Source: Allostella sp. ATCC 35155 (GTDB taxonomy: Bacteria > Pseudomonadota > Alphaproteobacteria > ATCC43930 > Allostellaceae). Taken from it: a stretch of DNA of 64,000 nt. Below are positions 52,250 through 61,725 of this stretch, in pieces. The first letter of the stretch is position 1. Every line of letters starts with the position of its first letter. Made by a program: the position numbers and the translations under genes. The notes below the pieces were generated by a model, which saw nothing but the letters and a program-made list of their open reading frames with translations, did no database searches and was not told where the DNA came from. The stretch lies in the NCBI GenBank assembly GCA_006738865.1, contig AP019701.1, positions 611,001 to 675,000 of the forward strand. Direction: 5' to 3'.

Positions 52250-53203
52250 ATGCCAGAGACTGACCCGGAGACCCCGGCCGACACTGTCGGGCACGCCGAC
52301 CCGGTCGCCGTGGCGGCGACCCGCTGGTTCGTCGCCATGCTCGACGAACAGGTCGACACCGCGAGACGGCGGGCCTTCGAGGACTGGCGCGAGGCCGACC
52401 CCCGCCATGCCGCGGCCTATGAGCGGGTGGCGCGCCTGTGGGACGCGAGCGGCGGCCTGCCCGAGCTGCGGCGGGCCCGCCCGGCCCGGCGCGCGGTCCT
52501 GCGCGGCCTGGCGGTCGCGACGCTGGCGCTGGCGGGCGCGGCCGGCGGCGGGCGGTTGCTGCTGGGCCCCCATCCGCTGGCCGACCACGCCACCCGGACC
52601 GGCGAGCGGCGGACCGTCCGCCTGCCCGACGGCTCGACGGCGATGCTCTCGACCGCCAGCGCGCTCGAGGTCGCGTTCGGACCGCAGCGGCGCGAGGTGC
52701 GCCTCCTGGCGGGCGAGGCGTGGTTCGAGGTCGCGGCCGACGCGGCCGGGCGGCCGTTCGTGGTCGCGGCGGATGGCGGACGGACGACGGCCCTCGGCAC
52801 CGCGTTCGCGATCACGCTGGCGGACGATTCGGTCGCGGTCGCCGTCACGGCCCATGCCGTCGAGATCGCGGCGGGCGGCGCTGTCCGGCGGCTGCACGCG
52901 GGCGGGCGCGTCCGCTACCGCCGTTCCGGAATCGGGGCGCCGGAGGCGCTCGACCCGGCGGCGCTGGCGTGGCGGTCCGGCCGCCTCGTGTTCCTCTCCC
53001 GGCCGCTGGGAGAGGTCGTCGCTGCGGTCGACCGCTGGCATTCCGGCCGGACCGTGCTGGTCGGCACCGAACTCGCGGCCCGTCCGGTCACCGTCATGAT
53101 CGACGCCGCCCGCGCCCGGGAGGAACTGCTGCGTCTCGCCGAGACGCTGCCGGTGCGCGTGCTGGAGCTGACGCCGCTGCTGACCATCATCCGCCCGATC
53201 TGA
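52250..53203 (+). CDS. FecR-family anti-sigma regulator
   Basis: 317 residues. The N-terminal cytoplasmic part has the FecR pattern RRRAFEDWREADPRHAAAYERVARLWD, one membrane helix follows at about 82-100, and the periplasmic FecR domain has TVRLPDGSTAMLSTASALEVAF and a C-terminal STN-like region (GRLVFLSRPLGEVVAAVDRW). It passes the receptor signal to the sigma factor. ATG at 52250 with GAGG upstream. Confidence 0.92.
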   Translation: MPETDPETPADTVGHADPVAVAATRWFVAMLDEQVDTARRRAFEDWREADPRHAAAYERVARLWDASGGLPELRRARPARRAVLRGLAVATLALAGAAGGGRLLLGPHPLADHATRTGERRTVRLPDGSTAMLSTASALEVAFGPQRREVRLLAGEAWFEVAADAAGRPFVVAADGGRTTALGTAFAITLADDSVAVAVTAHAVEIAAGGAVRRLHAGGRVRYRRSGIGAPEALDPAALAWRSGRLVFLSRPLGEVVAAVDRWHSGRTVLVGTELAARPVTVMIDAARAREELLRLAETLPVRVLELTPLLTIIRPI

Positions 53204-53324
53204 GAATCGAACGGTCTGCAAATAAATCGCGTTCGCGGACCTGACATCGGCGCGCCGATCCCGTCTTCCCGGCGAAGGCACCGCGGGGGTGCCAGCCAGG
53301 AGCAACGGACGGGGGCCGGACGGA

Positions 53325-55721
53325 ATGGGCGTTGGATTGCGGAGGTCGCTGCTGCGCGCGGCGGTGGTGTCGGCGGGGCTTCTGTCGGCGGCCGGCGCGG
53401 CCGCACAGGCGCCGGCTGTGCGCGTCGACATCGCGGCGCAGCCGCTCGGCCAGGCCCTGGCGGCGTTCACCCAGGCGACCGGCCTCAGCCTCGTCTATGG
53501 CGGGGCGCTGCCGCAGGTCCAGGCGCCGGCGGTGCAGGGCGAGATGCCGGCGGTCGAGGCGCTGGATCGGCTGCTCGCAGGCAGCGGGCTCGCCTGGCGG
53601 CGCACCGGACCGAACAGTGTCACGCTGGAGCCGCGGCCGCGATCCGACGGCGAGGCCGTCCGCCTGCCGGCGGTCATGATCGGCGGCGACGTCCGGCCGG
53701 AGTCCGCCTGGGGCCCGGTCGAGGGCTTCGCCGCCAGCCGCAGCGCCAGCGGCACCAAGACCGACACGTCGTTGATCGAGACGCCGCAGACGATCTCAGT
53801 CGTGACGCGCGACCAGATGGACGCCCAGGCCGCGCACAACGTGCCGGAGGCGCTGCACTACACCGCCGGCGTCCAGGTCGACCGCAACGGCGCCGACCGG
53901 CGCGCGGACTACATCTTCTCGCGCGGCTTCGCGGTCGACCAGTATCTCGACGGCACGCGCCTGCAGCAGGGCGTGTGGGCGGTGCCGCAGGTCGACCCCT
54001 TCACGCTCGAGCGGCTGGAGGTCCTGAAGGGACCCTCCTCGGTGCTCTACGGGCAAGCCGCGCCCGGCGGCGTCGCCAACTATGTGACGCGCCGCCCGCA
54101 GGCGGAAGCCGGCGGCGAGGTGCAGGTGCAGCTCGGCAACCGCAACCGCCGGCAGGCCGCCTTCGACGTGACCGGACCGCTGGTTCCAGGCGGTGCCCTC
54201 AGCTACCGGCTGACCGGCCTCGTCCGCGACACCGACGTCCAGGTCGACCATTTCAAGGAGGAGCGCCGGCTGATCGCGCCCGCCATCGCCTGGCGGCCGG
54301 ACGGCGACACCGAACTGATCCTGCGCGGCGAGTATCTCCACGATCCCGATTCCGGCGCCTACTACAAGCTGCCGGCGCAGGGGACGGTGCTCGACAACCC
54401 GAACGGCCGGATCCCCACCCGCTTCGACGTCGGCGATCCCGGCTTCAGCCGTCACGAACGGCGCCAGGCGGGGCTCTCCTACAATTTCTCCCATCGCCTC
54501 GACGAGAACCTGACCGTCCGCGCCAACGGCCGCTATGCGTGGCTGAAGGGCGACTACGACGTCATCGTCTTCCAGCGGCTCCAGCCCGATCTCAAGACCA
54601 TGAACCGCCAGTCCTACCGGGCGGCGGAGACCATGCGGGCCTGGAACGCGGACACCCAGCTCGAGTGGCGCTTCGAGACCGGCGCGGTGCGCCATACCCT
54701 GCTGGCGGGCTTCGACTATCAGGGGCAGTCGACGGACCGCCAGGACAGCTTCGGCACCGCGCCGAGGCTCGACCTGACGGCGCCCGTCTATGGCCAGCCG
54801 ATCGGCGATCCGGCCCTGTTCCTCGACCAGCGCCAGACCCGGCACCAGTACGGCGCCTATCTGCAGAACCAGATGGCGATCGGCGACCTGCGCCTGACCT
54901 TCGGCGGGCGGCAGGACTGGGCGCGCACGCGGACCCGCGACCGGCTGTCGGGCGACGTCACCCGGCAGAGCGACGATGCCTTCTCCGGTCGGCTCGGCGC
55001 GGTCTACCTGTTCGACAACGGCATCGCGCCGTTCGCCGGCTACAGCGAGTCCTTCCAGCCGGTCGCCGGCACGGACTTCGCGGGCGCGCCCTTCGAGCCG
55101 ACGACGGGCCGGCAGTTCGAGGTCGGCGTGCGCTATCAGCCGCCGGGGACCAGCGCGCTGTTCTCCGTCAGCGCCTTCCACCTGACCCAGCGCAACGTCC
55201 TGACGGCGGACACCGATCCGGCGCACCTCGCCGTCGACCCGTTCGCCCAGGTCCAGACCGGCGAGGTGCGCGCCAGCGGCATCGAGTTCGAGGGCAAGAT
55301 GTCCTTCGGGCGGCTCAACCTGACGGCCGCCTACGCCTTCGTCGATGCCGAGGTGACCCGGTCGAACGACGGGCTCGTGGGCAGGGCGCCGGTCTACCAG
55401 CCCCGCCACAACGCCTCGATCTGGGCCGACTACCGCTTCGCGCACGGGCTCGAGGGGCTGCGGCTCGGCGCCGGCGTGCGCTATTTCGGAGAGACCTTCG
55501 GGGCCGCCGACAACAGCTTCAAGGTTCCCTCCTTCGTCGTCGTCGACGCCCTCGTCAGCTACGACCTGGGCGTCCTGACGCCGTCGCTCGCGGGCTTCGA
55601 CCTGGCGCTCAACGCCCGCAATCTCTTCGACAAGACCTATGTGGCGGGCTGCCAGAACATCAACACCTGCTACTACGGCGACCGCCGCACCGTCATGGCG
55701 ACGCTGCGCTACGCGTGGTGA
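53325..55721 (+). CDS. TonB-dependent siderophore receptor with N-terminal STN domain
   Basis: 798-residue outer-membrane receptor. Signal peptide about 1-28 (ends AGAAAQA). STN signalling domain about 33-105 (VDIAAQPLGQALAAFTQATGLSLVYGGALPQVQ) links to FecR and sigma. Plug domain with ETPQTISVVTRDQMDAQ, and LEVLKGPSSVLYGQAAPGGVANYVTRRP; the beta barrel ends at aromatic W (ATLRYAW). FpvA/FhuE-type hydroxamate or catecholate receptors have this layout; the ligand is unknown. ATG 53325 chosen. Confidence 0.94.
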   Translation: MGVGLRRSLLRAAVVSAGLLSAAGAAAQAPAVRVDIAAQPLGQALAAFTQATGLSLVYGGALPQVQAPAVQGEMPAVEALDRLLAGSGLAWRRTGPNSVTLEPRPRSDGEAVRLPAVMIGGDVRPESAWGPVEGFAASRSASGTKTDTSLIETPQTISVVTRDQMDAQAAHNVPEALHYTAGVQVDRNGADRRADYIFSRGFAVDQYLDGTRLQQGVWAVPQVDPFTLERLEVLKGPSSVLYGQAAPGGVANYVTRRPQAEAGGEVQVQLGNRNRRQAAFDVTGPLVPGGALSYRLTGLVRDTDVQVDHFKEERRLIAPAIAWRPDGDTELILRGEYLHDPDSGAYYKLPAQGTVLDNPNGRIPTRFDVGDPGFSRHERRQAGLSYNFSHRLDENLTVRANGRYAWLKGDYDVIVFQRLQPDLKTMNRQSYRAAETMRAWNADTQLEWRFETGAVRHTLLAGFDYQGQSTDRQDSFGTAPRLDLTAPVYGQPIGDPALFLDQRQTRHQYGAYLQNQMAIGDLRLTFGGRQDWARTRTRDRLSGDVTRQSDDAFSGRLGAVYLFDNGIAPFAGYSESFQPVAGTDFAGAPFEPTTGRQFEVGVRYQPPGTSALFSVSAFHLTQRNVLTADTDPAHLAVDPFAQVQTGEVRASGIEFEGKMSFGRLNLTAAYAFVDAEVTRSNDGLVGRAPVYQPRHNASIWADYRFAHGLEGLRLGAGVRYFGETFGAADNSFKVPSFVVVDALVSYDLGVLTPSLAGFDLALNARNLFDKTYVAGCQNINTCYYGDRRTVMATLRYAW

Positions 55722-56881
55722 CCCCGGTGCGGCCGGCGGGCGGGCGGGCGCTGCTCGCCCGCCTGCACCGGACGGCAGGTCTCGCCCTGGCGTTCTTCCT
55801 CATCGTCGCCGGCGCGACCGGTGCACTCATCGCCTTCACGACGGAGATCGATTCCTGGCTCAATCCCGATCTCCGCGGGGCGGAATGGTCGGAGCCGGCG
55901 GTCTCGCCCTTCGCGGTCGTGGAGCGGATCGAGGCGGCAGACCCGCGCGGGCGGGTGACCTTCGCGCAGCTCCGCTACGAGCCGGGGCGGGCCGCGCTCT
56001 TCTTCGTCAAGCCGCGCCGGCCCGGCGACGGGCCGCTCGCATACAACCAGGTCTATGTCGATCCCGGCGACGGCACCGTCCTCGGACGTCGCCGGTGGGG
56101 CGCCTTCGCCGTCGACCGCCGGCACCTCGTGCCGTGGATCTACGAGATCCACTACAGCCTGTTCCTGCCGGAGGCGCTGTCCGGCTGGTTCCTGGGACTG
56201 CTGGCGGCGGCCTGGGCGGTCGACTGCGTCGTCGGCCTCCTCCTCACCCTGCCGCAGCGCCGACCCTTCTGGCGCGGCTGGTCGCGCGCCTGGATCCTGA
56301 AGCGGCAGGCATCGAGCCACCGGCGGACCGTCGACCTGCACCGGGCCGGGGGCCTCTGGTGCTGGGGCCTGCTGCTGATGATGGCACTGACCGGGTTCTA
56401 TCTCCGGGTGGGGGACGACACCGTGCGGCCGCTGCTCGCCGCCCTGTCCTCGATCACCCCGACGCCGATCGAGCTGCGCGAGGCCGAGGCGGCCGATGCG
56501 CCGCCCGAACTGCGGCTCGACATGGCGGCGGCGGTCGCCCGGGCCGCGGCGCTGGCAGCCGCGCGCGGCTGGGGCGAGGCGACGGCGATCTCCCTCGACC
56601 CGGAGACCGCGATCTACGTCGTCTCCTTCCTGCCCGGAACCGACCGCGGCATCGCCGCCCCGTCGGTCTTCGTCGACGGGACGAACGGCGCGCTGCTCGG
56701 CTCGCGGCGGCCCTTCTCCGGCACCTTCGCCGACCGCGTCCTCGACCTGCCGCGGCTGCTGCACGGCGGCAAGATCGCGGGCCTGCCGGGCCGCATCGCG
56801 GTCGCCGCCGCGGGGCTGGTCACGGTCGCGCTGGCGCTCACCGGGATTGCTATCTGGTGGCGCAAGCGCAGGCGCCCGTGA
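55718..56881 (+). CDS. PepSY-associated membrane protein (PiuB-like, siderophore reductase candidate)
   Basis: 387 residues with four membrane helices (about 15-38, 148-168, 207-226, 355-376) and PepSY-type periplasmic domains. HRTAGLALAFFLIVAGATGALIAF, EIHYSLFLP, DLHRAGGLWCWGLLLMMALTGFYL and LPRLLHGGKIAGLPGR place conserved His at helix ends, as in heme-binding PepSY reductases. It overlaps the receptor stop by GTGA. Reduction of ferric siderophore in the periplasm or membrane is inferred from context. Confidence 0.85.
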   Translation: MTPVRPAGGRALLARLHRTAGLALAFFLIVAGATGALIAFTTEIDSWLNPDLRGAEWSEPAVSPFAVVERIEAADPRGRVTFAQLRYEPGRAALFFVKPRRPGDGPLAYNQVYVDPGDGTVLGRRRWGAFAVDRRHLVPWIYEIHYSLFLPEALSGWFLGLLAAAWAVDCVVGLLLTLPQRRPFWRGWSRAWILKRQASSHRRTVDLHRAGGLWCWGLLLMMALTGFYLRVGDDTVRPLLAALSSITPTPIELREAEAADAPPELRLDMAAAVARAAALAAARGWGEATAISLDPETAIYVVSFLPGTDRGIAAPSVFVDGTNGALLGSRRPFSGTFADRVLDLPRLLHGGKIAGLPGRIAVAAAGLVTVALALTGIAIWWRKRRRP

Positions 56882-57058
56882 AGGCCTCGACCGTCGCCGC
56901 TGCGCGCCGCCATCACTAGCCTCTCCGCCGGCCGGCAGCCGCCCGCGGCCGGCGACGGTTCCATTGCCGGCCATTTTCCTGTTGCACCCCGGTTACGGCG
57001 CGGCCCATCCTTTTTCCGGGAGGAGCCGCCAGGGCCATCCCGCCCGACGGTTCTGAGA

Positions 57059-57072
57059 CCTCCTGAAGGAGG
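57059..57072 (+). promoter_or_regulatory. Hairpin containing the Shine-Dalgarno of the EF-G-like gene
   Basis: CCTCC (57059-57063) and GGAGG (57068-57072) form a 5-bp stem with TGAA loop; GGAGG is the ribosome site of the ATG at 57081. Pairing would reduce initiation. It may simply be a chance complement. Confidence 0.4.
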
Positions 57073-57080
57073 CTTTGACG

Positions 57081-59120
57081 ATGGGTGAAAGGAAGGCGGC
57101 CGCGCCCCGCTGCGCGGCCCTGGTAGGACCGTACCTCTCCGGCAAGACGTCGCTGTTTGAGGCCCTGTTGCACACGACCGGGGCGACCGCCCGGCGCGGC
57201 AACGTCAAGGACGGCACGACGGTGGGCGACAGTGCGCCCGAGGCGCGGGCCCGCAAGATGTCGACCGAACTCTCGGTCGCCAACACCAGCTATCTCGACG
57301 ACCCCTGGACCTTCATCGACTGCCCCGGCTCGGTCGAGCTGGCGGGCGAGGCGACCGCGGCCATGCTCGCCGCCGACACCGTCGTCGTGGTCTGCGAGCC
57401 CGACAGCGACAAGGCGGTCATGCTGGGGCCGATCTTCAAGTTCCTCGACGACCACCAGATCCCGCACATGCTGTTCATCAACAAGATGGACCAGGCGACC
57501 GAGCGGGTGCGCGAACTCCTGGAGGCGTTGCAGGCGGTTTCGCAGCGGCCGCTGGTGCTGCGCCAGGTGCCGATCCGCGGCGCCGAGGCCGAGTCGCCGG
57601 TGACGGGCTACATCGACCTCGTCAGCGAGCGCGCCTATGCCTACAAGCCGGGCCAGCCGTCCGAGCTGATCGCCATGCCCGAGACCGTGCGCGAGCGCGA
57701 GGCGGACGAGCGCCAGAAGATGCTGGAGCGGCTGTCGGACTTCGACGACGGGCTGCTGGAGCAGCTGCTGTCCGACGCCATGCCGGCGCGCGAGGAGGTC
57801 TATGCGCAGCTGACCCAGGATCTCGAGCGCGATCTGATCGTGCCCGTCTTCCTCGGCGCGGCCGAGCGCGATCACGGCGTGCGCCGCCTGCTCAAGGCGC
57901 TGCGCCACGAGGTGCCGCAGCCCGAACGGACGGCCGAGCGCCGCAACATCGCCACCACCGGCGAGCCGCTGGCCCAGGTCTTCAAGACCGTGCATGCCGC
58001 CCATACCGGCAAGCTGTCCCTGGTCCGCGTGTGGCGCGGCCCGATCACCGAGGGCATGACCCTGGCCGACGTGCGCGTGGGCGGCATCGTCCGCCTCGTG
58101 GGCGCGCAGCAGCAGAAGGTCCAGGCGGCCCAGACGGGCGAGGTCGTCGGGCTTGCCCGCATGGACCCCGTCCAGACCGGCGCGGTGCTGACGCCGTCGG
58201 GTGCCGGCGCGGACATGCTCGCCTGGCTGCCGGCGCCGCGGCCCGTCTATTCGCTGGCGCTGAATGCGGAGAAGCGCGCCGACGAGGTCAAGCTGACGGC
58301 CGCCCTGGCCCGCCTTTCGGAGGAGGACCCCGCCCTGTCGTCGGAGTTCCGGGAGGAAACCCACGAGCTCGTGCTGAGCGGGCAGGGCGACATCCATCTC
58401 CAGATCGCGACCGACCGGCTGCGCGGCCGCTACAACATCCCGGTGGTGACGCGGCCGCCGCAGGTCGCCTTCAAGGAGACGATCCGCAAGCCGATCTCGA
58501 TCCATACGCGCTTCAAGCGCCAGTCGGGCGGCCATGGCCAGTTCGCGGACATCCATGTCGACATCAAGCCGCTGCCGCGCGGCTCGGGCTTCGCCTTCTC
58601 CGAGACCATCGTCGGCGGCGTCGTGCCGCGGCAGTACATCCCCTCGGTCGAGGAGGGCGCGCGCGAGGCGCTGAAGCAGGGGCCGCTGGGCTTCACCGTC
58701 GTCGATGTGGCGGTGACGCTGACGAGCGGACAGTTCCACGCCGTCGACAGTTCGGACATGGCCTTCAAGACGGCCGGCCGCCAGGCGATGGTGGAGGGCC
58801 TGCCGCAATGCGAGCCGGTGTTGCTGGAGCCGATCATGGAAGTCGAGGTCGTGGCCCCCAGCGCGTACACCGCACGGGTGCAGCGGCTGGTCAGCGGCCG
58901 GCGCGGCCAGCTGCTGGGGTATGACGCGCGCGAGGGCTGGCCCGGCTGGGACGCGGTGACGGCCTACATGCCGGCGACCGACATCCACGATCTGATCGTC
59001 GAATTGCGCTCGCTGTCGCACGGCGTCGGCAGCTATACCGCCCGCTTCGACCATCTGCAGGAACTGACCGGCCGGCTCGCCGACAAGGTGGTCGAGGGGC
59101 GGGCGGCGGCGGCGCAATAG
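57081..59120 (+). CDS. Elongation factor G-like GTPase (EF-G2 type)
   Basis: 679 residues with EF-G layout: GTPase with G1 GPYLSGKTSLFEALL, G3 DCPGS and G4 NKMD, then domain II, III and IV (VAFKETIRKPISIHTRFKRQSGGHGQFADIHVDIKP) and V. The canonical G2 RGITI segment is replaced by MSTELSVANTSYLDDP, and the G1 Asp-Ala is missing, so it is not the main EF-G. It belongs to an EF-G-like group found beside normal FusA in other bacteria; role uncertain. ATG at 57081 has AAGGAGG. Confidence 0.9.
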   Translation: MGERKAAAPRCAALVGPYLSGKTSLFEALLHTTGATARRGNVKDGTTVGDSAPEARARKMSTELSVANTSYLDDPWTFIDCPGSVELAGEATAAMLAADTVVVVCEPDSDKAVMLGPIFKFLDDHQIPHMLFINKMDQATERVRELLEALQAVSQRPLVLRQVPIRGAEAESPVTGYIDLVSERAYAYKPGQPSELIAMPETVREREADERQKMLERLSDFDDGLLEQLLSDAMPAREEVYAQLTQDLERDLIVPVFLGAAERDHGVRRLLKALRHEVPQPERTAERRNIATTGEPLAQVFKTVHAAHTGKLSLVRVWRGPITEGMTLADVRVGGIVRLVGAQQQKVQAAQTGEVVGLARMDPVQTGAVLTPSGAGADMLAWLPAPRPVYSLALNAEKRADEVKLTAALARLSEEDPALSSEFREETHELVLSGQGDIHLQIATDRLRGRYNIPVVTRPPQVAFKETIRKPISIHTRFKRQSGGHGQFADIHVDIKPLPRGSGFAFSETIVGGVVPRQYIPSVEEGAREALKQGPLGFTVVDVAVTLTSGQFHAVDSSDMAFKTAGRQAMVEGLPQCEPVLLEPIMEVEVVAPSAYTARVQRLVSGRRGQLLGYDAREGWPGWDAVTAYMPATDIHDLIVELRSLSHGVGSYTARFDHLQELTGRLADKVVEGRAAAAQ

Positions 59121-59130
59121 GGGAAGCGGC

Positions 59131-59904
59131 ATGAGCGGATCGGAGGCGCGGGCGGCGGCCCGCCTGCTGGAGGCGAGGGCGGGAGCCCGGCTGGCGGCAT
59201 TGCCGCAGGACGAACGGCCGGCCGACCTCGCCGCGGCACTGGCGGTGCAGCGTGCGGTCGTCCAGCAGAAGGGCGCGGCGACCCGCGGCTGGAAGGTGGG
59301 CTGCACCGGGCCGGCGGCGGAGAAGCTGCTGGGCTACGACCGGCCTTTCTATGGCCGCCTGCTCGATCCGCTCATGCACGCCAGCCCGGCCCGCCTGCCG
59401 GGCAACGGCTTCTCGATGCGCGTGCTCGAGGCGGAATACGCCTTCCGCCTCGGCCGCGACCTCGGGCCGGCGGGCGCGCCCTGGACCGCCGAGACGGTGG
59501 CCGATGCCGTCGCGGCCGTGCATCCGGCGATCGAGATCGTCGACACCGCCTATGCCGACTGGCTGTCGGTCGGCATCTTCAGCCTCATCGCCGACAACGG
59601 CGTCCACGGCGCGTTCGTGCTCGGCGAGGGGGTGAGCGACTGGCGTGGCCTCGACCTCGTCGGCGGCAGGGTCGTCTTCCAGGTCGCCGGCAGCGACCCG
59701 GTGGAGGGCAAGGGGGCCAACGTGCTCGGCAATCCGCTCGCCTCGCTGGCCTGGCTCGCCAACGAGACGGCGCCGTCGGGCGGCCTCAAGGCCGGCGAGA
59801 TCGTGACGACGGGCAGCACCATCCCGCCGCAGCCGGTCGGCCCGGCCGCCAGCGCGGAGGCGGACTTCGCCGGCCTCGGCCGGGTCGCGGTGACGTTCGT
59901 CTGA
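59131..59904 (+). CDS. 2-keto-4-pentenoate hydratase family protein
   Basis: 257 residues of the MhpD/fumarylacetoacetate hydrolase-related fold. Motifs are WKVGCTGPAAEKLLGYDRPFYGRL, RVLEAEYAFRLGRDLG with the conserved E-x-E metal ligands, AAVHPAIEIVDTAYADW, DNGVHGAFVLGEG and GEIVTTGSTIPPQPV. Hydrates 2-oxo-pent-4-enoate-type intermediates of aromatic degradation; no other such genes lie nearby. It starts 10 bp after the EF-G-like gene with a GGGGAAG site. Confidence 0.88.
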   Translation: MSGSEARAAARLLEARAGARLAALPQDERPADLAAALAVQRAVVQQKGAATRGWKVGCTGPAAEKLLGYDRPFYGRLLDPLMHASPARLPGNGFSMRVLEAEYAFRLGRDLGPAGAPWTAETVADAVAAVHPAIEIVDTAYADWLSVGIFSLIADNGVHGAFVLGEGVSDWRGLDLVGGRVVFQVAGSDPVEGKGANVLGNPLASLAWLANETAPSGGLKAGEIVTTGSTIPPQPVGPAASAEADFAGLGRVAVTFV

Positions 59905-59990
59905 AGGCTCATCAAGTGCAGTTGATTGGGCCGTGAAGCTGCGGCGGGGCTAGTCTGCCTGCCTGGGTTCTGTTTGCGAGGAGACCGAGG

Positions 59991-60947
59991 ATGCTGATCA
60001 AGCGCCGCCGCGGCTGGGAACTGCGCGAGCAGGACGCCACGCCCGAAGCCGTCTATCTCGATCGCCGCAGCCTGCTCCAGGCGGCCGGCTTCGGCCTGAT
60101 GGCGAGCGCGCTGCCGGCGGGGGCGGCGATGGCCCAGGCCGGCGGTGCCGCCGGTCCCTACCCCGCGCGCCAGAACATGCGCTATCGCCTGGACCGGCCG
60201 CTGACGCCCGAGCGGGACGCGACCTCGTACAACAACTTCTACGAGTTCGGCTCGCACAAGGGTATCGCCGGCGCCGCCCAGGCGCTGAAGACCGAGCCCT
60301 GGACGATCGAGTTCACCGGCATGGTCGAGAAGCCGATGAAGGTCGATTTCGACGAACTGGCCAAGCGCATGCCATTCGAGGAGCGGCTCTATCGCTTCCG
60401 CTGCGTCGAGGCATGGGCGATGGCGGTGCCGTGGACCGGGTTCCCGATGAAGTCGCTGGTCGACTTCGCCAAGCCCCTGTCCTCCGCCAAGTACGTCGTC
60501 TTCCAGACCTTCATGGACCCGAAGATCGCCCCCGGCCAACGCCAGAGCTGGTATCCCTGGCCCTATACCGACGGCCTGACCATCGCCGAGGCGACCAACG
60601 AACTCGCCTTCATGGCGACCGGCATCTACGGCAAGCCGATGCCGAAGCAGAACGGTGCGCCGATCCGCTTCATCACGCCCTGGAAGTATGGCTTCAAGCA
60701 GGTGAAGTCGATCGTGCGGGTCGAGTTCACCGACAAGCGTCCGGTCGGCTACTGGGAGAAGCTGCAATCTTCCGAGTACGGCTTCTGGGCCAACGTGAAC
60801 CCGAAGGTCTCGCACCCGCGCTGGAGCCAGGCGACCGAGCGCATGCTGGGCACCGACGAGCGGGTGCCGACCCTGCTCTACAACGGCTACGAGGAGTTCG
60901 TGGCCGACCTCTACAAGGGCATGGAGAAGGAGCGGCTCTTCGCCTGA
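59991..60947 (+). CDS. msrP: Protein-methionine-sulfoxide reductase catalytic subunit MsrP
   Basis: Periplasmic molybdoenzyme that repairs oxidised methionines in exported proteins. 318 residues with a Tat signal (LDRRSLLQAAGFGLMASALPAGAAMA). The molybdenum-binding Cys is in YRFRCVEAWAMAVPW, followed by SWYPWPYTDGLTIAEA and GAPIRFITPWKYGFKQVKSI. ATG at 59991 with GAGGAGACC site. The heme partner MsrQ is not adjacent. Needs the Moco made by the moa/moe genes at 39-42 kb. Confidence 0.95.
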   Translation: MLIKRRRGWELREQDATPEAVYLDRRSLLQAAGFGLMASALPAGAAMAQAGGAAGPYPARQNMRYRLDRPLTPERDATSYNNFYEFGSHKGIAGAAQALKTEPWTIEFTGMVEKPMKVDFDELAKRMPFEERLYRFRCVEAWAMAVPWTGFPMKSLVDFAKPLSSAKYVVFQTFMDPKIAPGQRQSWYPWPYTDGLTIAEATNELAFMATGIYGKPMPKQNGAPIRFITPWKYGFKQVKSIVRVEFTDKRPVGYWEKLQSSEYGFWANVNPKVSHPRWSQATERMLGTDERVPTLLYNGYEEFVADLYKGMEKERLFA

Positions 60948-60976
60948 GAGCCGCCCCTCCCTAAGGCCGCCCCGCC

Positions 60977-61606
60977 TCAGTAGAGGCGGGTGCGGTAGCT
61001 CTCCTCCAGCCGCTTGTCGGCCTCCTCGGCCGTGCCGACGCGGGTCTGGTCGGCGATGATCCGGCCCAGCGTCGGGAAGGTCGAGCGCTCGATCTGGACC
61101 TCCGGGCTCCACAGGCGGCTGCGCTTCAGCGCCTTGCCGCAATGGAAGAAGACCTCGTCGACCTCGACCAGCATCGCCGCGCGCGGCGCCTTGCCCTGCA
61201 CCGCGTGCGCCTCGAGGATGGCGGGGTCGGTCGTCACGCTGGCGCGGCCGTTGACCCGCAGCGTCTCGTCGACCCCGGGCACGAAGAACAGCAGCCCGAT
61301 GCCGGGATGGGCCATGATGTTGCGGAAGCTGTCGATGCGGTTGTTGCCGATCCGGTCCGGCACCAGCAGGCGCCGGTCGTCGATGACCTGGACGAACCCC
61401 GGCGCATCGCCGCGCGGGGTAGCGTCGGCGGTGCCGTCGCCGCCGGCGGTCGCCAGGACGTGGAAGGGCGACAGCGCGATGAAGTTGCGCGCGTGCGGGT
61501 CGAGAAAATTCAGCACCTTCTTCTCGGCGAGACCGGAAATGGCCCCGTAATGCTGCCGCAAGGTCTCGCTGTCGGTGATGGTCGGCGGAAGGTCGTGGCT
61601 GTCCAT
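60977..61606 (-). CDS. Pyridoxamine 5'-phosphate oxidase-like flavin-binding protein
   Basis: 209 residues of the PPOX-type split-barrel family that binds FMN (TIGR04025-like). Segments include FIALSPFHVLATAGGDGTADATPRGDAPGFVQVIDDRRLLVPDRIGNNRIDSFRNIMAHPGIGLLFFVPGVDETLRVNGRA. True PdxH residues are not seen, so the substrate is unknown. ATG at 61606 has GAGG upstream; longer in-frame starts have no such site. Convergent with msrP. Confidence 0.85.
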   Translation of the reverse strand: MDSHDLPPTITDSETLRQHYGAISGLAEKKVLNFLDPHARNFIALSPFHVLATAGGDGTADATPRGDAPGFVQVIDDRRLLVPDRIGNNRIDSFRNIMAHPGIGLLFFVPGVDETLRVNGRASVTTDPAILEAHAVQGKAPRAAMLVEVDEVFFHCGKALKRSRLWSPEVQIERSTFPTLGRIIADQTRVGTAEEADKRLEESYRTRLY

Positions 61607-61725
61607 GGCGTCCTCGGGGGCGTCGGGCGGAGGCAGGGGTGACGGGGAGGGTAGCGGCATTCGCCGCCGCTCGCCATCCCCCGGCCACCCCCCTTGGCCG
61701 CCCCTGGCCGCCCCTGGCCGCCGGC

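Noticed and set aside
59550-61688. Long minus-strand frame across the hydratase, msrP and PPOX genes
   Set aside because: Only its last part (the PPOX protein) has protein-family signal; the rest is antisense to well-supported genes.
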